64,000 nt of DNA from Bradyrhizobium sp. DOA9 (GTDB lineage Bacteria > Pseudomonadota > Alphaproteobacteria > Rhizobiales > Xanthobacteraceae), in NCBI RefSeq assembly GCF_000617845.2, contig NZ_DF820425.1:2345725-2409724 (forward strand), written 5' to 3'. The position numbers and the translations under genes were made by a program. This document shows positions 16,952 through 27,385 of this stretch, piece after piece. The notes beneath the pieces are model-generated. The model was given only the letters and a program-made list of their open reading frames with translations, ran no database searches and was not told the DNA's origin. Every line of letters begins with the position of its first letter. Position 1 is the first letter of the stretch.

Positions 16952-18373
16952 ATGCGGTTCTTGCCGGTGTTTCTCGATCTCAAGGCCGGCCCGGTGGTCC
17001 TTATCGGTGCGGGCGAGCTTTTGCGCGCCAAGCTGCGCGTGCTCGCCGCTGCCGGCGCGCGGCTGCGCGTGCATGCGATCGACGGCAATCATGACCTCGG
17101 CCTCGGCTCCAAAGATGCGGCGCGCATCGAGATCTTGGCGAGCGATCCGCTCACGGCCGATCTTTCGGGCGTCGTTGCCGTCGTCTGCGCGGGCGCAGGC
17201 GATGTCGGTGTGGCCATGTCGGCTCGCGCCAAGGCGGCTGGCCTCCCCGTCAACGTCATGGACGATCTCGAACATTCCAGCTTCATCTTTCCGGCCATCG
17301 TCGATCGCGGCGATGTCGTGGTCGCGGTCGGCACCGGCGGCAGCTCTCCAGTGGTGGCGCGGCGCGTGCGCGAGAAGATCGAGGCGCTGCTGCCGGCGCG
17401 GATCGGCGAGCTCGCCGAGTTCATCGGCACCTTCCGCAAGTCGATCAACGAACGCATCGCCGAGTTTCCGCTGCGCCGCCGCTTCTGGGAGCGCGTCATC
17501 GACGGTCCGATCGGCGCCGCCGTGCTCGCCGGACGCAACAGCGAAGCGGACGCTTCGCTCAGGGCGATCTCGGATCCCGCCGCATTCGCGCGCGCCGACA
17601 AGCCGGAAGGCTCGGTCACGCTGGTCGGTGCCGGCCCCGGCGATCCCGATCTGCTCACCATCAAGGCGCTACGCGCGCTGCAGGATGCCGACATCGTCTT
17701 CCATGACGAGCTGGTCTCGCCCGAGATTCTCGACCGCATTCGCCGCGACACCACGCGCGTTTCGGTCGGCCGCCGCATCGGCAAGCCCGGTATCGGCCAG
17801 GACGCCATCAACAAGCGCATGATCGAGGCGGCGCAATCGGGCCAGCGCGTCGTGCGGCTGAAGGGCGGCGATCCCTTCGTGTTCGGCCGGGGCGGCGAAG
17901 AGGTGGAAGCGCTGCGCGCCGCCGGCATCGCCTATTCGATCATTCCCGGCATCACTGCAGGGCTCGGCGCCGCTGCCGATTTCGAGGTGCCGCTCACTTA
18001 CCGTCACGAAGCGTCCCGCATCACCTTCCTCACAGCACACAAGGCGCGCGACGCAGAGAACGTGGATTGGTCGACGCTGACCGACGCCAGAATGACGCTC
18101 GTGGTCTACATGGGCGTGACCGCAGCGCCCGCCGTGCGCGCCGGCCTTTTCGCCGCCGGTCGCTCGCCGGAGACGCCGGTCGGCGTGTTCGCCCGCGTCA
18201 CGCAGCCGGATGCGCAAGGCGCGATCGGCACGCTACGCGACCTGCCGGAGCTGGCGCGGCGGATCCATGGCGGTCCCGCCATCCTCATCATCGGCGACGT
18301 GGTCCGGCATGCCGGCTCGCTTCGCCAGACACCCAAACAACTCATCTCTGACCTCCTGGAAGCAGCCGAATGA
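16952..18373 (+). CDS. cysG: Siroheme synthase (precorrin-2 dehydrogenase/ferrochelatase and uroporphyrinogen-III methyltransferase)
   Basis: Makes siroheme, the cofactor of sulfite and nitrite reductase. The N-terminal half (about 1-205) is the NAD-dependent dehydrogenase/ferrochelatase, beginning MRFLPVFLDLKAGPVVLIGAG with LPVNVMDD later. The C-terminal half (about 213-470) is the SAM-dependent methyltransferase, with VTLVGAGPGDPDLLTIKALR and RLKGGDPFVFGRGGEE. At 473 residues it is a full-length fusion. The ATG at 16952 follows a GGGGAAGCGAG site. Its stop overlaps the next start (ATGA). Confidence 0.95.
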   Translation: MRFLPVFLDLKAGPVVLIGAGELLRAKLRVLAAAGARLRVHAIDGNHDLGLGSKDAARIEILASDPLTADLSGVVAVVCAGAGDVGVAMSARAKAAGLPVNVMDDLEHSSFIFPAIVDRGDVVVAVGTGGSSPVVARRVREKIEALLPARIGELAEFIGTFRKSINERIAEFPLRRRFWERVIDGPIGAAVLAGRNSEADASLRAISDPAAFARADKPEGSVTLVGAGPGDPDLLTIKALRALQDADIVFHDELVSPEILDRIRRDTTRVSVGRRIGKPGIGQDAINKRMIEAAQSGQRVVRLKGGDPFVFGRGGEEVEALRAAGIAYSIIPGITAGLGAAADFEVPLTYRHEASRITFLTAHKARDAENVDWSTLTDARMTLVVYMGVTAAPAVRAGLFAAGRSPETPVGVFARVTQPDAQGAIGTLRDLPELARRIHGGPAILIIGDVVRHAGSLRQTPKQLISDLLEAAE

Positions 18374-18687
18374 CCTCTCCGCTTGAACAGAAGAAAATCA
18401 AGATCGCCGGCCCCTCGGTCGTGACCGCCAACCGCACCTGGGACGGCATCGTGGTCTACCGCACCGCCGCCAAGAGCTGGTCTGCGGACCTCTCGGAAGC
18501 CGCCATCGTGCGCAACTCCGACGAGGCCAAGGCGTTGCTTGCGGAAGCGGTGGCCGATGACGTCGGCGCCATCGGCCCCTATATCGCGCCGGTGCAGATC
18601 GGCGACGACGGCAAGGTCCTGCCCGGCAACCTGCGCGAACAGATCCGCCGTACCGGCGTCACCATCGGACAGCCGGCCCAGGTTTAA
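18370..18687 (+). CDS. DUF2849 protein linked to sulfite reductase
   Basis: A 105-residue soluble protein of the DUF2849 family. It contains VVTANRTWDGIVVYRTAAKSW and a C-terminal GNLREQIRRTGVTIG segment; no cysteine, metal or nucleotide motif is visible. The family is often found between cysG and cysI in alphaproteobacteria, as here: it overlaps cysG by 4 bp and precedes cysI by 11 bp. A role with sulfite reductase or siroheme handling is inference from context only. Confidence 0.8.
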   Translation: MTSPLEQKKIKIAGPSVVTANRTWDGIVVYRTAAKSWSADLSEAAIVRNSDEAKALLAEAVADDVGAIGPYIAPVQIGDDGKVLPGNLREQIRRTGVTIGQPAQV

Positions 18688-18698
18688 GGCACGCACTT

Positions 18699-20354
18699 AT
18701 GTACGCTTACGACGAAATCGACCGCACGCTCGTCAACGAGCGCGTCTCGGAGTTCCGCGACCAGGTGAAGCGGCGCCTTTCCGGCGAGCTCACCGAGGAC
18801 GAGTTCAAGATCCTGCGGCTTCAGAACGGCGTCTATCTACAACTGCACGCCTACATGTTCCGCGTCGCGATTCCCTATGGCACGCTGGCGACGAACCAGA
18901 TGCGCGCGCTCGCCCATGTCGCGCGCAAATACGACCGCGGCTACGGCCACTTCACCACGCGGCAGAACATCCAGTTCAACTGGATCAAGCTCGCCGAGCT
19001 GCCGGATGCGCTCGAAGACCTCGCCAAGGTCGGCATCCACGCGATGCAGACCTCCGGCAACAACATGCGCAACGTCACCTCGGATCAGTGGGCCGGCGTC
19101 GCGCCGGGCGAGATCGAGGACCCGCGCATCTGGTCGGAGCTGATCCGCCAGCACACCACGCTGCACCCGGAATTCTCGTTCCTGCCGCGCAAGTTCAAGA
19201 TCGCGATCACCGCCTCGGACCACGACCGTGCCGCAATCAAGATCCACGACATCGGCCTCCGCCTGATCAAGAACGAGAAGGGCGAGACCGGCTTCGAGGT
19301 GTTGGTCGGCGGCGGTCTCGGCCGCACGCCGTTCATCGCCAAGACCATCAAGCATTTCGTGCATGGCCGCGACATCCTCAGCTACATCGAGGCTATCTTA
19401 CGCGTCTACAACCAGTACGGCCGCCGCGACAACATCTACAAGGCGCGCATCAAGATCCTGGTGCACGAGCTCGGCATCGAGAAATTCTCGCGCGAGGTCG
19501 AGGACGAGTGGCAGCACATTCGCAACTCCTCACTCCAGATCGACGACGAGGTGATCGAGGACATCCGCTCGCGCTTCACCTACCCTGCTTACGAGAAGCT
19601 GCCGCACATGCCGGACGAGCTGCGCCAGGCCGCGGCCGACCCTGATTTCGAGGCATGGCGCAAGAACTCCGTCGCCCCGCACAAGGTGCAGGGCTATTCC
19701 ATCGTCACGATCTCGCTGAAGCCGACCGGCGGGCCTCCGGGCGATGCCACCGCCGAGCAGATGGACGCGCTGGCCGATCTTGCCGACAAATATTCCTTCG
19801 GCGAGATCCGCGTCGGCCACGAGCAGAATCTGGCGCTGCCGCACGTCGCCAAGCGCGACCTGCCGGCGCTGTGGAAGGCGCTCGACAAGCTCGGGCTGGC
19901 GACCCCCAACGTCAACCTGATCACCGACATCATCGCCTGCCCCGGGCTCGATTATTGCTCGCTGGCGAATGCGCGCTCGATCCCGATCGCGCAGGAGTTG
20001 ACGCGGCGCTTTGCCAATCACGAGCTCGCCAACCTGATCGGCCGTCTCCACATCAACATCTCCGGCTGCATCAATGCCTGCGGCCATCACCATGTCGGCC
20101 ATATCGGCATTCTCGGCGTCGAGAAGAACGGCGAGGAGGTCTACCAGATCACCATCGGGGGCCGTGCGGACGAGAATGCTGCGCTCGGCACCCTGATCGG
20201 TCCCGGCGTCAAGTTCGACGAGGTCGCCGACGTCGTCGAGGACATCGTGGAAGCTTATCTGGCGCTGCGCGAGCGCCCGGAAGAGCTGTTCATGGACACG
20301 GTGAAGCGCCTCGGCGTCGAACCCTTCAAGGAGCGCGTCTATGCCACTCGTTAA
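18699..20354 (+). CDS. cysI: Sulfite reductase hemoprotein (nitrite/sulfite reductase family)
   Basis: Reduces sulfite to sulfide by six electrons using siroheme and a [4Fe-4S] cluster. The 551-residue protein has the two-fold repeated ferredoxin-like and siroheme domains. The cluster and siroheme cysteines are visible as CPGLDYC (C-x5-C) and CINACGHHHVGH (C-x3-C) at about 410-465. The segment YGHFTTRQNIQFNWIKL near 85 is also family-typical. No flavoprotein CysJ is encoded nearby, so electrons probably come from ferredoxin or another donor. The gene overlaps the DUF934 gene by 14 bp. Confidence 0.93.
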   Translation: MYAYDEIDRTLVNERVSEFRDQVKRRLSGELTEDEFKILRLQNGVYLQLHAYMFRVAIPYGTLATNQMRALAHVARKYDRGYGHFTTRQNIQFNWIKLAELPDALEDLAKVGIHAMQTSGNNMRNVTSDQWAGVAPGEIEDPRIWSELIRQHTTLHPEFSFLPRKFKIAITASDHDRAAIKIHDIGLRLIKNEKGETGFEVLVGGGLGRTPFIAKTIKHFVHGRDILSYIEAILRVYNQYGRRDNIYKARIKILVHELGIEKFSREVEDEWQHIRNSSLQIDDEVIEDIRSRFTYPAYEKLPHMPDELRQAAADPDFEAWRKNSVAPHKVQGYSIVTISLKPTGGPPGDATAEQMDALADLADKYSFGEIRVGHEQNLALPHVAKRDLPALWKALDKLGLATPNVNLITDIIACPGLDYCSLANARSIPIAQELTRRFANHELANLIGRLHINISGCINACGHHHVGHIGILGVEKNGEEVYQITIGGRADENAALGTLIGPGVKFDEVADVVEDIVEAYLALRERPEELFMDTVKRLGVEPFKERVYATR

Positions 20355-20856
20355 CGGCGGAAATATCGTCGATGACAGCTTCGTCAAGCTCGCCGTCGAC
20401 ACGCCGGTCCCTGCGGGCGGCGACATCCTGGTGCCGGCCGAGCGCTTCCTCGGCGAGGCGGATGGCTTGCTCAAGCGCGCGGGCAAGGTCGGCGTGATCT
20501 GGCCGAACAATCGCGATATCGCCGAGCTCGTGCCCTATCTCGGCAAGATCGCCGCCATCGCGCTGGTGTTCCCGACCTTCCGCGACGGACGGGCCTACAG
20601 CCAGGCGCGGCTGCTGCGCGAACGCTACAATTACCGCGGCGAATTGCGCGCGACCGGTCAGGTGCTGCGCGACCAGTTCGTGTTCATGCTGCGGGCCGGC
20701 TTCGATGCCTTCGAGGTCAAGAAGCAGGCCGACGCGGAAGCCTTCATGCAGACCGCCAAGCGCTATTCGGTGTTCTACCAGCCGACCGGCGATGGCCGCA
20801 TCACCGCGCTGCACCGGCGCATGCAATTGCGCCACTCCGAAGGGGTCGGCACGTGA
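20341..20856 (+). CDS. DUF934 protein linked to sulfite reductase
   Basis: A 171-residue protein of the DUF934 family. Typical segments are GVIWPNNRDIAELVPYLGKI, FPTFRDGRAYSQARLLRERY and GELRATGQVLRDQFVFMLR, then GFDAFEV. The family almost always follows cysI and precedes cysH in alpha- and betaproteobacteria, as here, with a 14-bp overlap with cysI and a 4-bp overlap with cysH. It probably supports sulfite reductase, perhaps as an electron-transfer or assembly partner, but no cofactor motif is visible. Confidence 0.85.
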   Translation: MPLVNGGNIVDDSFVKLAVDTPVPAGGDILVPAERFLGEADGLLKRAGKVGVIWPNNRDIAELVPYLGKIAAIALVFPTFRDGRAYSQARLLRERYNYRGELRATGQVLRDQFVFMLRAGFDAFEVKKQADAEAFMQTAKRYSVFYQPTGDGRITALHRRMQLRHSEGVGT

Positions 20857-21578
20857 ACGCGATCGCGCCTCGGGTTTCGCCCGCGTCCGCGTTGCCTTCG
20901 GCGGACGAGCTCGATCGCGCCTTGCGCGATGCCTCGCCCGCGGAGGTCATTGCCGCGGCGCTGGAGACGGTCGGGCGCGACAAGCTTGCGCTGGTGTCCT
21001 CCTTCGGCACGGAATCGGCGACGCTGCTGAAGGTCATGGCGGACGTCGATCCGGCGATCCCCGTGATCTTTCTCGACACCGGCTGGTTGTTCGAGGAGAC
21101 GCTGGCCTATCGCGATACGCTCATTGCGACGCTGGGCCTGAAGGACGTCCGCTCGATCAAGCCCGCCGAAGAGACGCTGTCGCGCGAAGATCCCGACCGC
21201 GACCTCTGGTTCTCCGATCCCGACGCCTGCTGCCGCATCCGCAAGGTCGAACCGCTGGCGCGCGCGCTGAAGCCGTTCGATGCCTGGCTCAACGGCCGCA
21301 AGCGCTTCCAGGGCAATGCGCGCGCCGAGATTCCGGTCGTCGAGGACGATGGCGCGCGGCTGAAGTTCAATCCCTTCACCAACGTCTCGCGCGAGGAGAT
21401 CGAGGCGATCTTCGTCCGCGCCAAATTGCCGCGGCACCCTCTGGTTGTGTCAGGATTCCTGTCGGTTGGGTGTATGCCCTGCACCAGCCGAACGACCGAG
21501 GGCGAGGATGCACGCGCCGGCCGGTGGCGTGGCCGGGCCAAGACAGAATGCGGCATCCACACCATGAAGACTTCGTAG
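20853..21578 (+). CDS. cysH: Adenylyl-sulfate reductase (CysH, [4Fe-4S] type)
   Basis: Reduces APS (or PAPS) to sulfite with thioredoxin. The 241-residue protein carries the two cysteine pairs that bind a [4Fe-4S] cluster: DACCRIRKVEPL (about 127-128) and SVGCMPCT (about 208-211). These mark the APS-preferring type found in rhizobia and plants. The catalytic Cys is in TECGIHT near the C-terminus. The PP-loop-like SSFGTESATLL is near 50. GTG start overlaps the DUF934 stop by 4 bp. Because APS kinase is also encoded in cysNC, either APS or PAPS could be used in vivo. Confidence 0.93.
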   Translation: MNAIAPRVSPASALPSADELDRALRDASPAEVIAAALETVGRDKLALVSSFGTESATLLKVMADVDPAIPVIFLDTGWLFEETLAYRDTLIATLGLKDVRSIKPAEETLSREDPDRDLWFSDPDACCRIRKVEPLARALKPFDAWLNGRKRFQGNARAEIPVVEDDGARLKFNPFTNVSREEIEAIFVRAKLPRHPLVVSGFLSVGCMPCTSRTTEGEDARAGRWRGRAKTECGIHTMKTS

Positions 21579-21686
21579 CACAGTCACGCTGCGAGCTAGC
21601 GAACAAGAAAATCGGGTTCCGTTGACACAGAAGCGTTTCGCCACGAGTTATGCCTGCCGTCGACGACGTCGATGTCGTCGAGGTGA

Positions 21687-22700
21687 ATGGAGATGGACAT
21701 GATGCGCCGTATCGTTCCGCTCGCCGCAGGATTGCTCGCGACGGGGTTCTGGGCAGGCTCGGCTCTGGCCGCCGACATCAATTTGCTGAACGTGTCGTAC
21801 GATCCGACGCGCGAGCTCTATGCCGAGTTCAACAAGTCGTTTGCGACCGCCTATCAGAAGGAAACCGGCAAGAGCGTCGAGATCAAGCAGTCGCATGGCG
21901 GCAGCGGTTCGCAGGCGCGTGCGGTGATCGACGGATTGCAGGCCGACGTGGTGACGCTTGCGCTCGCCTACGACATCGATGCGATCGCGAACAAGGGTCT
22001 CATCGCGGCGGATTGGCAGAAGCGGCTGCCGCAGAATTCATCACCCTATACCTCGACCATCGTCTTCCTGGTGCGCAAGGGCAATCCCAAGGGCATCAAG
22101 GATTGGGACGATCTGATCAAGCCGGGCGTTGCCATCATCACGCCGAACCCGAAGACCTCGGGCGGCGCCCGCTGGAATTATCTGGCGGCCTGGGGTTTTG
22201 CGCAGAAGAAATACGGCTCGGCCGACAAGGCCAAGGAGTTCGTCGGGAAGCTGTTCCAGCAGGTGCCGGTGCTCGATACCGGTGCGCGGGGCTCCACCGT
22301 GACTTTCGTCGAACGCGGCGTCGGTGACGTGCTGCTCGCCTGGGAGAACGAGGCGTTCCTGGCCCTGAAGGAATTCGGTGCGAACAAGTTCGAGATCGTG
22401 GCACCGCCGCAATCGATCCTCGCCGAGCCGCCGGTTACCATCGTCGACAAGGTTGCCGACAAAAAAGGCACCCGGAACGCGGCTGACGCTTACCTGCAAT
22501 ATTGGTATACCAAGGAAGCGCAAGAGATCGCCGCGCGCAATTTCTACCGTCCCCGCGATGCGGAGATTGCGAAGAAGTACGAAAATGCCTTCGCCAAGGT
22601 CGAACTGTTCACGATCGACGACGTCTTCGGCGGCTGGACCAAGGCGCAGAAGGAACATTTTGGCGACGGCGGCGTCTTTGATCAGATCTACAAGAACTGA
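21687..22700 (+). CDS. sbp: Sulfate ABC transporter substrate-binding protein
   Basis: Periplasmic sulfate/thiosulfate receptor. The signal peptide covers about residues 1-28 ([20 protein letters not shown]). Sulfate-binding family motifs include [30 protein letters not shown] and [16 protein letters not shown]. The mature protein is about 310 residues, normal for Sbp/CysP. Several in-frame ATGs lie at the start, so the exact N-terminus is uncertain. It lies 108 bp after cysH and leads the transporter genes cysT, cysW and cysA. Confidence 0.93.
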   Translation: MEMDMMRRIVPLAAGLLATGFWAGSALAADINLLNVSYDPTRELYAEFNKSFATAYQKETGKSVEIKQSHGGSGSQARAVIDGLQADVVTLALAYDIDAIANKGLIAADWQKRLPQNSSPYTSTIVFLVRKGNPKGIKDWDDLIKPGVAIITPNPKTSGGARWNYLAAWGFAQKKYGSADKAKEFVGKLFQQVPVLDTGARGSTVTFVERGVGDVLLAWENEAFLALKEFGANKFEIVAPPQSILAEPPVTIVDKVADKKGTRNAADAYLQYWYTKEAQEIAARNFYRPRDAEIAKKYENAFAKVELFTIDDVFGGWTKAQKEHFGDGGVFDQIYKN

Positions 22701-22736
22701 TCTGGCGCTATCGAAGGGGCTTTGACAGGGGGCCTG

Positions 22737-23573
22737 GTGAGCGCACTCGCAGCAAGACGTCGGACGTTGCCGGGCTTCGGTCTCACCATGGGACTGACGC
22801 TGACCTGGCTGTCCGTCATCATCCTGATTCCGCTTGCCGGCCTGTTCCTGAGATCGCTCGAGCTCAGTCCCGAGCAGTTCTGGAACATCCTCTCCAGCCG
22901 CCGCACCCTGAACGCGCTTCGCGTCTCGTTCGGTCTCGCGTTCGCGGCGGCCTGCGTCAATCTGGTGATGGGCAGCATCATCGTCTGGGCGCTGGTGCGC
23001 TACCGCTTTCCCGGCCGCCGCATCTTCGATGCCATCGTCGACGTGCCGTTTGCGCTGCCGACGGCGGTGGCCGGCGTCGCCCTGACCGCGCTGTTCGCCG
23101 AGCAGGGCTGGCTGGGCGCGCCGCTCGCGGCGCTCGGGCTCAAGGTCGCGTTCACGCCGGTCGGCATCTTCGTCGCCATGATCTTCATCGGCATTCCGTT
23201 CGTGGTCCGCACCGTGCAGCCGGTGCTGCAGGATCTCGATCCTGAAATCGAGGAGGCCGCGGGCAGCCTGGGGGCCAGCCGCTGGCAGACCATCGTCCGC
23301 GTGATCCTGCCCTCGCTTGCGCCGGCGCTGCTCACGGGCCTTGCGCTCGCCTTCGCCCGCGCGGTCGGCGAATACGGCTCGGTGATCTTCATCGCCGGCA
23401 ATCTGCCCAATGTCTCCGAGATCGCGCCGCTCTTGATCGTGATCCGCCTGTCCGAATTCCGTTACGCCGACGCGACCGCGATTGCGGTGGTCATGCTCGT
23501 CGTCTCCTTCGTCATCATCTTCGCGGTCAATCGGCTCCAGCGCTGGGCGCAGAGCCGGATCCCGGCGCGCTGA
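22737..23573 (+). CDS. cysT: Sulfate ABC transporter permease CysT (CysU)
   Basis: One of two inner-membrane permeases for sulfate import. About six membrane segments, with the EAA-type loop EEAAGSLGASRWQTIVRVILP (about 175-195), which contacts the ATPase. The motif VDVPFALPTAVAGVAL is typical of CysT. I chose GTG 22737 because an AGGGGG site precedes it; a TTG at 22722 is possible. It lies between sbp and cysW. Confidence 0.93.
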   Translation: MSALAARRRTLPGFGLTMGLTLTWLSVIILIPLAGLFLRSLELSPEQFWNILSSRRTLNALRVSFGLAFAAACVNLVMGSIIVWALVRYRFPGRRIFDAIVDVPFALPTAVAGVALTALFAEQGWLGAPLAALGLKVAFTPVGIFVAMIFIGIPFVVRTVQPVLQDLDPEIEEAAGSLGASRWQTIVRVILPSLAPALLTGLALAFARAVGEYGSVIFIAGNLPNVSEIAPLLIVIRLSEFRYADATAIAVVMLVVSFVIIFAVNRLQRWAQSRIPAR

Positions 23574-23582
23574 GGGCGGATC

Positions 23583-24483
23583 ATGACGATGCAGATCGCA
23601 GATACCGTCTCGCTCTCGGCCTCCAACTCGCAGGCGCGCGCGCATGCGGCAGCAGCGCGGAACAATTTGCGCACCGAGCCTCGCGCCGTCCGCATCGCCA
23701 TCATCACGCTGGCGGTGCTGTTTCTCACCGTCTTCGTCGTGTTGCCGCTCGTCCTCGTGTTCGCGCAGGCGTTTTCGCGCGGCATCCTCGCCTATTTCGC
23801 GGCGCTCGCCGAGCCGGAGGCGCTGGCGGCTATCAAGCTGACGTTGATCGTCGCGGCGATTTCCGTCGGCCTCAATCTGCTGTTCGGCCTCGTCGCCGCC
23901 TGGGCGATCGCAAAATTCGAGTTTCCGGGCAAGACCGTCCTGATTACGCTGATCGACCTGCCTTTCTCGGTGAGCCCGGTGATCTCGGGCCTCGTCTTCG
24001 TGCTGCTGTTCGGCGCGCAGGGCTATTTCGGCAGCTGGCTGCGCGACCACGACATCCAGATCCTGTTCGCCGTGCCCGGCATCGCGCTCGCCACCACCTT
24101 CGTGACCTTCCCCTTCGTGGCGCGCGCGCTGATCCCCCTGATGCAGGAGCAGGGCACGCAGGAGGAGGAGGCCGCCATCTCGCTCGGTGCCTCCGGCCTG
24201 CAGACCTTCTTCCGCGTCACCCTGCCCAACATCAAATGGGGCGTGCTCTACGGCGTCCTGCTCTGCAACGCGCGCGCGATGGGCGAGTTCGGTGCGGTCT
24301 CCGTCGTCTCTGGCCACATCCGCGGCGAGACAAACACCATGCCGCTCCTGGTCGAGATCCTCTATAACGAGTACCAGTTCGTCGCCGCCTTCGCGATCGC
24401 CTCGCTGCTCGCAATGCTGGCGCTGATCACGCTGATCGCCAAAACAGTTCTCGAACGTCATCTCGACGAAGGACAAGACGCCA

Positions 24484-24494
<11 letters not shown>
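23583..24494 (+). CDS. cysW: Sulfate ABC transporter permease CysW
   Basis: Second inner-membrane permease of the sulfate importer, 303 residues with six membrane segments after a 35-residue polar N-terminus. The EAA loop is visible as [32 protein letters not shown] and [19 protein letters not shown] segments identify CysW. The gene starts 9 bp after cysT and overlaps cysA by 11 bp, so the importer genes are one operon. Confidence 0.93.
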
Positions 24495-25518
<1,024 letters not shown>

Positions 25519-25522
25519 TCCC

Positions 25523-25549
25523 GCCGTCATTCCACCTGGGAATGACGGC
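25523..25549. repeat. Perfect hairpin after cysA
   Basis: An 11-bp perfect stem GCCGTCATTCC / GGAATGACGGC with a five-base loop begins 4 bp after the cysA stop. The arms match the ends of the larger CATTCCGGG-type repeats elsewhere in the window, so it may be a reduced copy. No strong T-tract follows; it may still end or stabilise the transcript. Confidence 0.6.
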
Positions 25550-25626
25550 TCAAATTCTCTTCAAAATTCACCTTTCAGCCATTGTTGGTATGCAACAACG
25601 GCCCCCTCATCTGGGGGCTCCGATTC

Positions 25627-26130
25627 ATGCGCGCTGCGGCCGCAATTCTCGTCATGTTGCTGCTCGCCGGCTGCGCCGGCAACGAAGCACCGGTCCAGCA
25701 GCCGTCGATGTATGCCGACATGGCGGTCCCGGGCTCCAAGCTCGACGTCCAGGCGGCTGCGATCATGATCTCGCAATACCGCCAGAACAACGGGCTCGGC
25801 ACGGTCGTGGTCGATCCGGATTTGACACGGCTCGCCGAATCCCAGTCGGGCGCGATGGCGGCAGCCAACAAGATGGACCACGACGTCCGCGCGCCGCTCG
25901 CCAAGCGCCTGGCCTCAGGAGGTTATCCTGCCACCGTGGCGGTCGAGAACATCTCGGCCGGCTATCATACGCTGGCGGAAGCGTTTTCCGGCTGGCGCGA
26001 CTCGCCTCCGCACCGCGCCAACATGCTCAAGAGCGGTGTCACAAAATTAGGCATCGCGGCCAGCTATGCTCCAGGCACCAAATACAAGGTGTTCTGGACC
26101 ATGATCCTGGCCTCCACGGAGCCGCGATAA
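25627..26130 (+). CDS. CAP-domain (SCP/PR1-like) lipoprotein
   Basis: A 167-residue exported lipoprotein. The signal sequence ends in the lipobox LLLAGC (Cys about 17), and the rest is a CAP/cysteine-rich secretory protein domain: ISQYRQNNGLGTVVVDPDLT, the NKMDHDV His-containing motif, AVENISAGY and WRDSPPHRANML. The bacterial family is of unclear activity. Start at ATG 25627 places the signal peptide correctly. It stands alone after the sulfate operon. Confidence 0.85.
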   Translation: MRAAAAILVMLLLAGCAGNEAPVQQPSMYADMAVPGSKLDVQAAAIMISQYRQNNGLGTVVVDPDLTRLAESQSGAMAAANKMDHDVRAPLAKRLASGGYPATVAVENISAGYHTLAEAFSGWRDSPPHRANMLKSGVTKLGIAASYAPGTKYKVFWTMILASTEPR

Positions 26131-26208
26131 GCCAGACTTGATGCCGGGATGCATTGACGCCGCGGTGGAGTGTCGCCACGGTGGCCACCCTTTTGCTATT
26201 GTTCCCGC

Positions 26209-27384
26209 ATGAGCGATCATAGTCCGGACACCGCAACTATCCCCACCAATGCGCAGCGCGTCCTGGTCCTCCAGGGCGGCGGCGCGCTCGGCTCGTACCA
26301 GGCTGGCGCCTTCCAGGCGCTGTGCGGCTACGGCTTCGATCCGGAATGGGTGGCCGGTATCTCGATCGGCGCCGTCAACGCCGCCATCATCGCCGGCAAC
26401 GAGGGGCGCACCCGCGTCGAGCGGCTCAAGGAATTCTGGGAAATGGTGTCGGCCCCGGTGCCGTGGAAGCCGGTCGGCAAGAGCGACCACAGCCGCGAGC
26501 TGTTCAATTCCACCAGCGCCGCGCTGATCGCGACCTTCGGCGTGCCCGGCTTCTTCACGCCGCGCATTCCACCGGCGCCGCTGTGGCCGCCGGGGCATCC
26601 CGAGGCCGAAAGCTATTACGATACCTCGCCGCTGAAGAAGACGCTGGAGCGTCTCGTCGATTTCGACCGCATCAACGATTTGAAGACCCGCCTGTCGGTC
26701 GGTGCGGTCGGCGTCACCTCGGGCAATTTCAAGTATTTCGACAATTACGCGTTCAAGAAGCTCGGCAAGACAATCGGTCCCGAGCACATCATGGCCTCCG
26801 GCGCGCTGCCGCCCGGCTTTCCCTCCGTCGTCATCGACGGCGAGCATTATTGGGACGGCGGCATCGCTTCCAACACCCCGCTCGACTACGTGCTCGATGC
26901 CGAGGTCGAACGCGACATGCTGATCTTCCAGGTCGATTTGTTCTCGGCGCGCGGGGATCTGCCGAACTCGCTGCTGGAGGCGGCCGAGCGCGAGAAGGAC
27001 ATCCGCTATTCCAGCCGCACGCGGATGAACACCGACAAGAACAAGCAGATCCACAACGCCCGCCGCGCTGTGCGCGACCTGATCGGCAAATTGCCGGACT
27101 ATCTCAAGAACGATCCTTCCGTCGAATTCCTGGCGAAAGTGTCGCGCGAAAGCACCGTCACCGTGGTGCATCTGATCTACCGCAGCAAGAACTACGAATC
27201 CTCGTCCAAGGATTATGATTTCTCGCACATTGCCATGGTCGAGCATTGGGATGCCGGCGTACGCGACGTGCACCTGTCGATGCGCCACAAGGACTGGCTG
27301 GAGCGGCCGCAGTCCGGCGAGACCATGGTGACCTACGATCTCACGGGGGACGTCACCGCGCCCCCGGCAAAAAGGAGTGAATAG
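26209..27384 (+). CDS. Patatin-like phospholipase with DUF3734 C-terminal domain
   Basis: A 391-residue lipid acyl hydrolase of the patatin family. The oxyanion motif LQGGGALGSYQAGAF is at about 19-33, the nucleophile Ser in GISIGAVNAA (G-x-S-x-G), and the catalytic Asp in DGGIASNTP (about 222). The C-terminal 120 residues match the DUF3734 region found on alphaproteobacterial patatins (SRTRMNTDKNKQIHNAR, HIAMVEHWDAG). The ATG at 26209 is chosen; its gene is followed by 3-hydroxybutyrate dehydrogenase 1 bp later, suggesting an operon linked to lipid or PHB turnover. Confidence 0.9.
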   Translation: MSDHSPDTATIPTNAQRVLVLQGGGALGSYQAGAFQALCGYGFDPEWVAGISIGAVNAAIIAGNEGRTRVERLKEFWEMVSAPVPWKPVGKSDHSRELFNSTSAALIATFGVPGFFTPRIPPAPLWPPGHPEAESYYDTSPLKKTLERLVDFDRINDLKTRLSVGAVGVTSGNFKYFDNYAFKKLGKTIGPEHIMASGALPPGFPSVVIDGEHYWDGGIASNTPLDYVLDAEVERDMLIFQVDLFSARGDLPNSLLEAAEREKDIRYSSRTRMNTDKNKQIHNARRAVRDLIGKLPDYLKNDPSVEFLAKVSRESTVTVVHLIYRSKNYESSSKDYDFSHIAMVEHWDAGVRDVHLSMRHKDWLERPQSGETMVTYDLTGDVTAPPAKRSE

Positions 27385-27385
27385 A

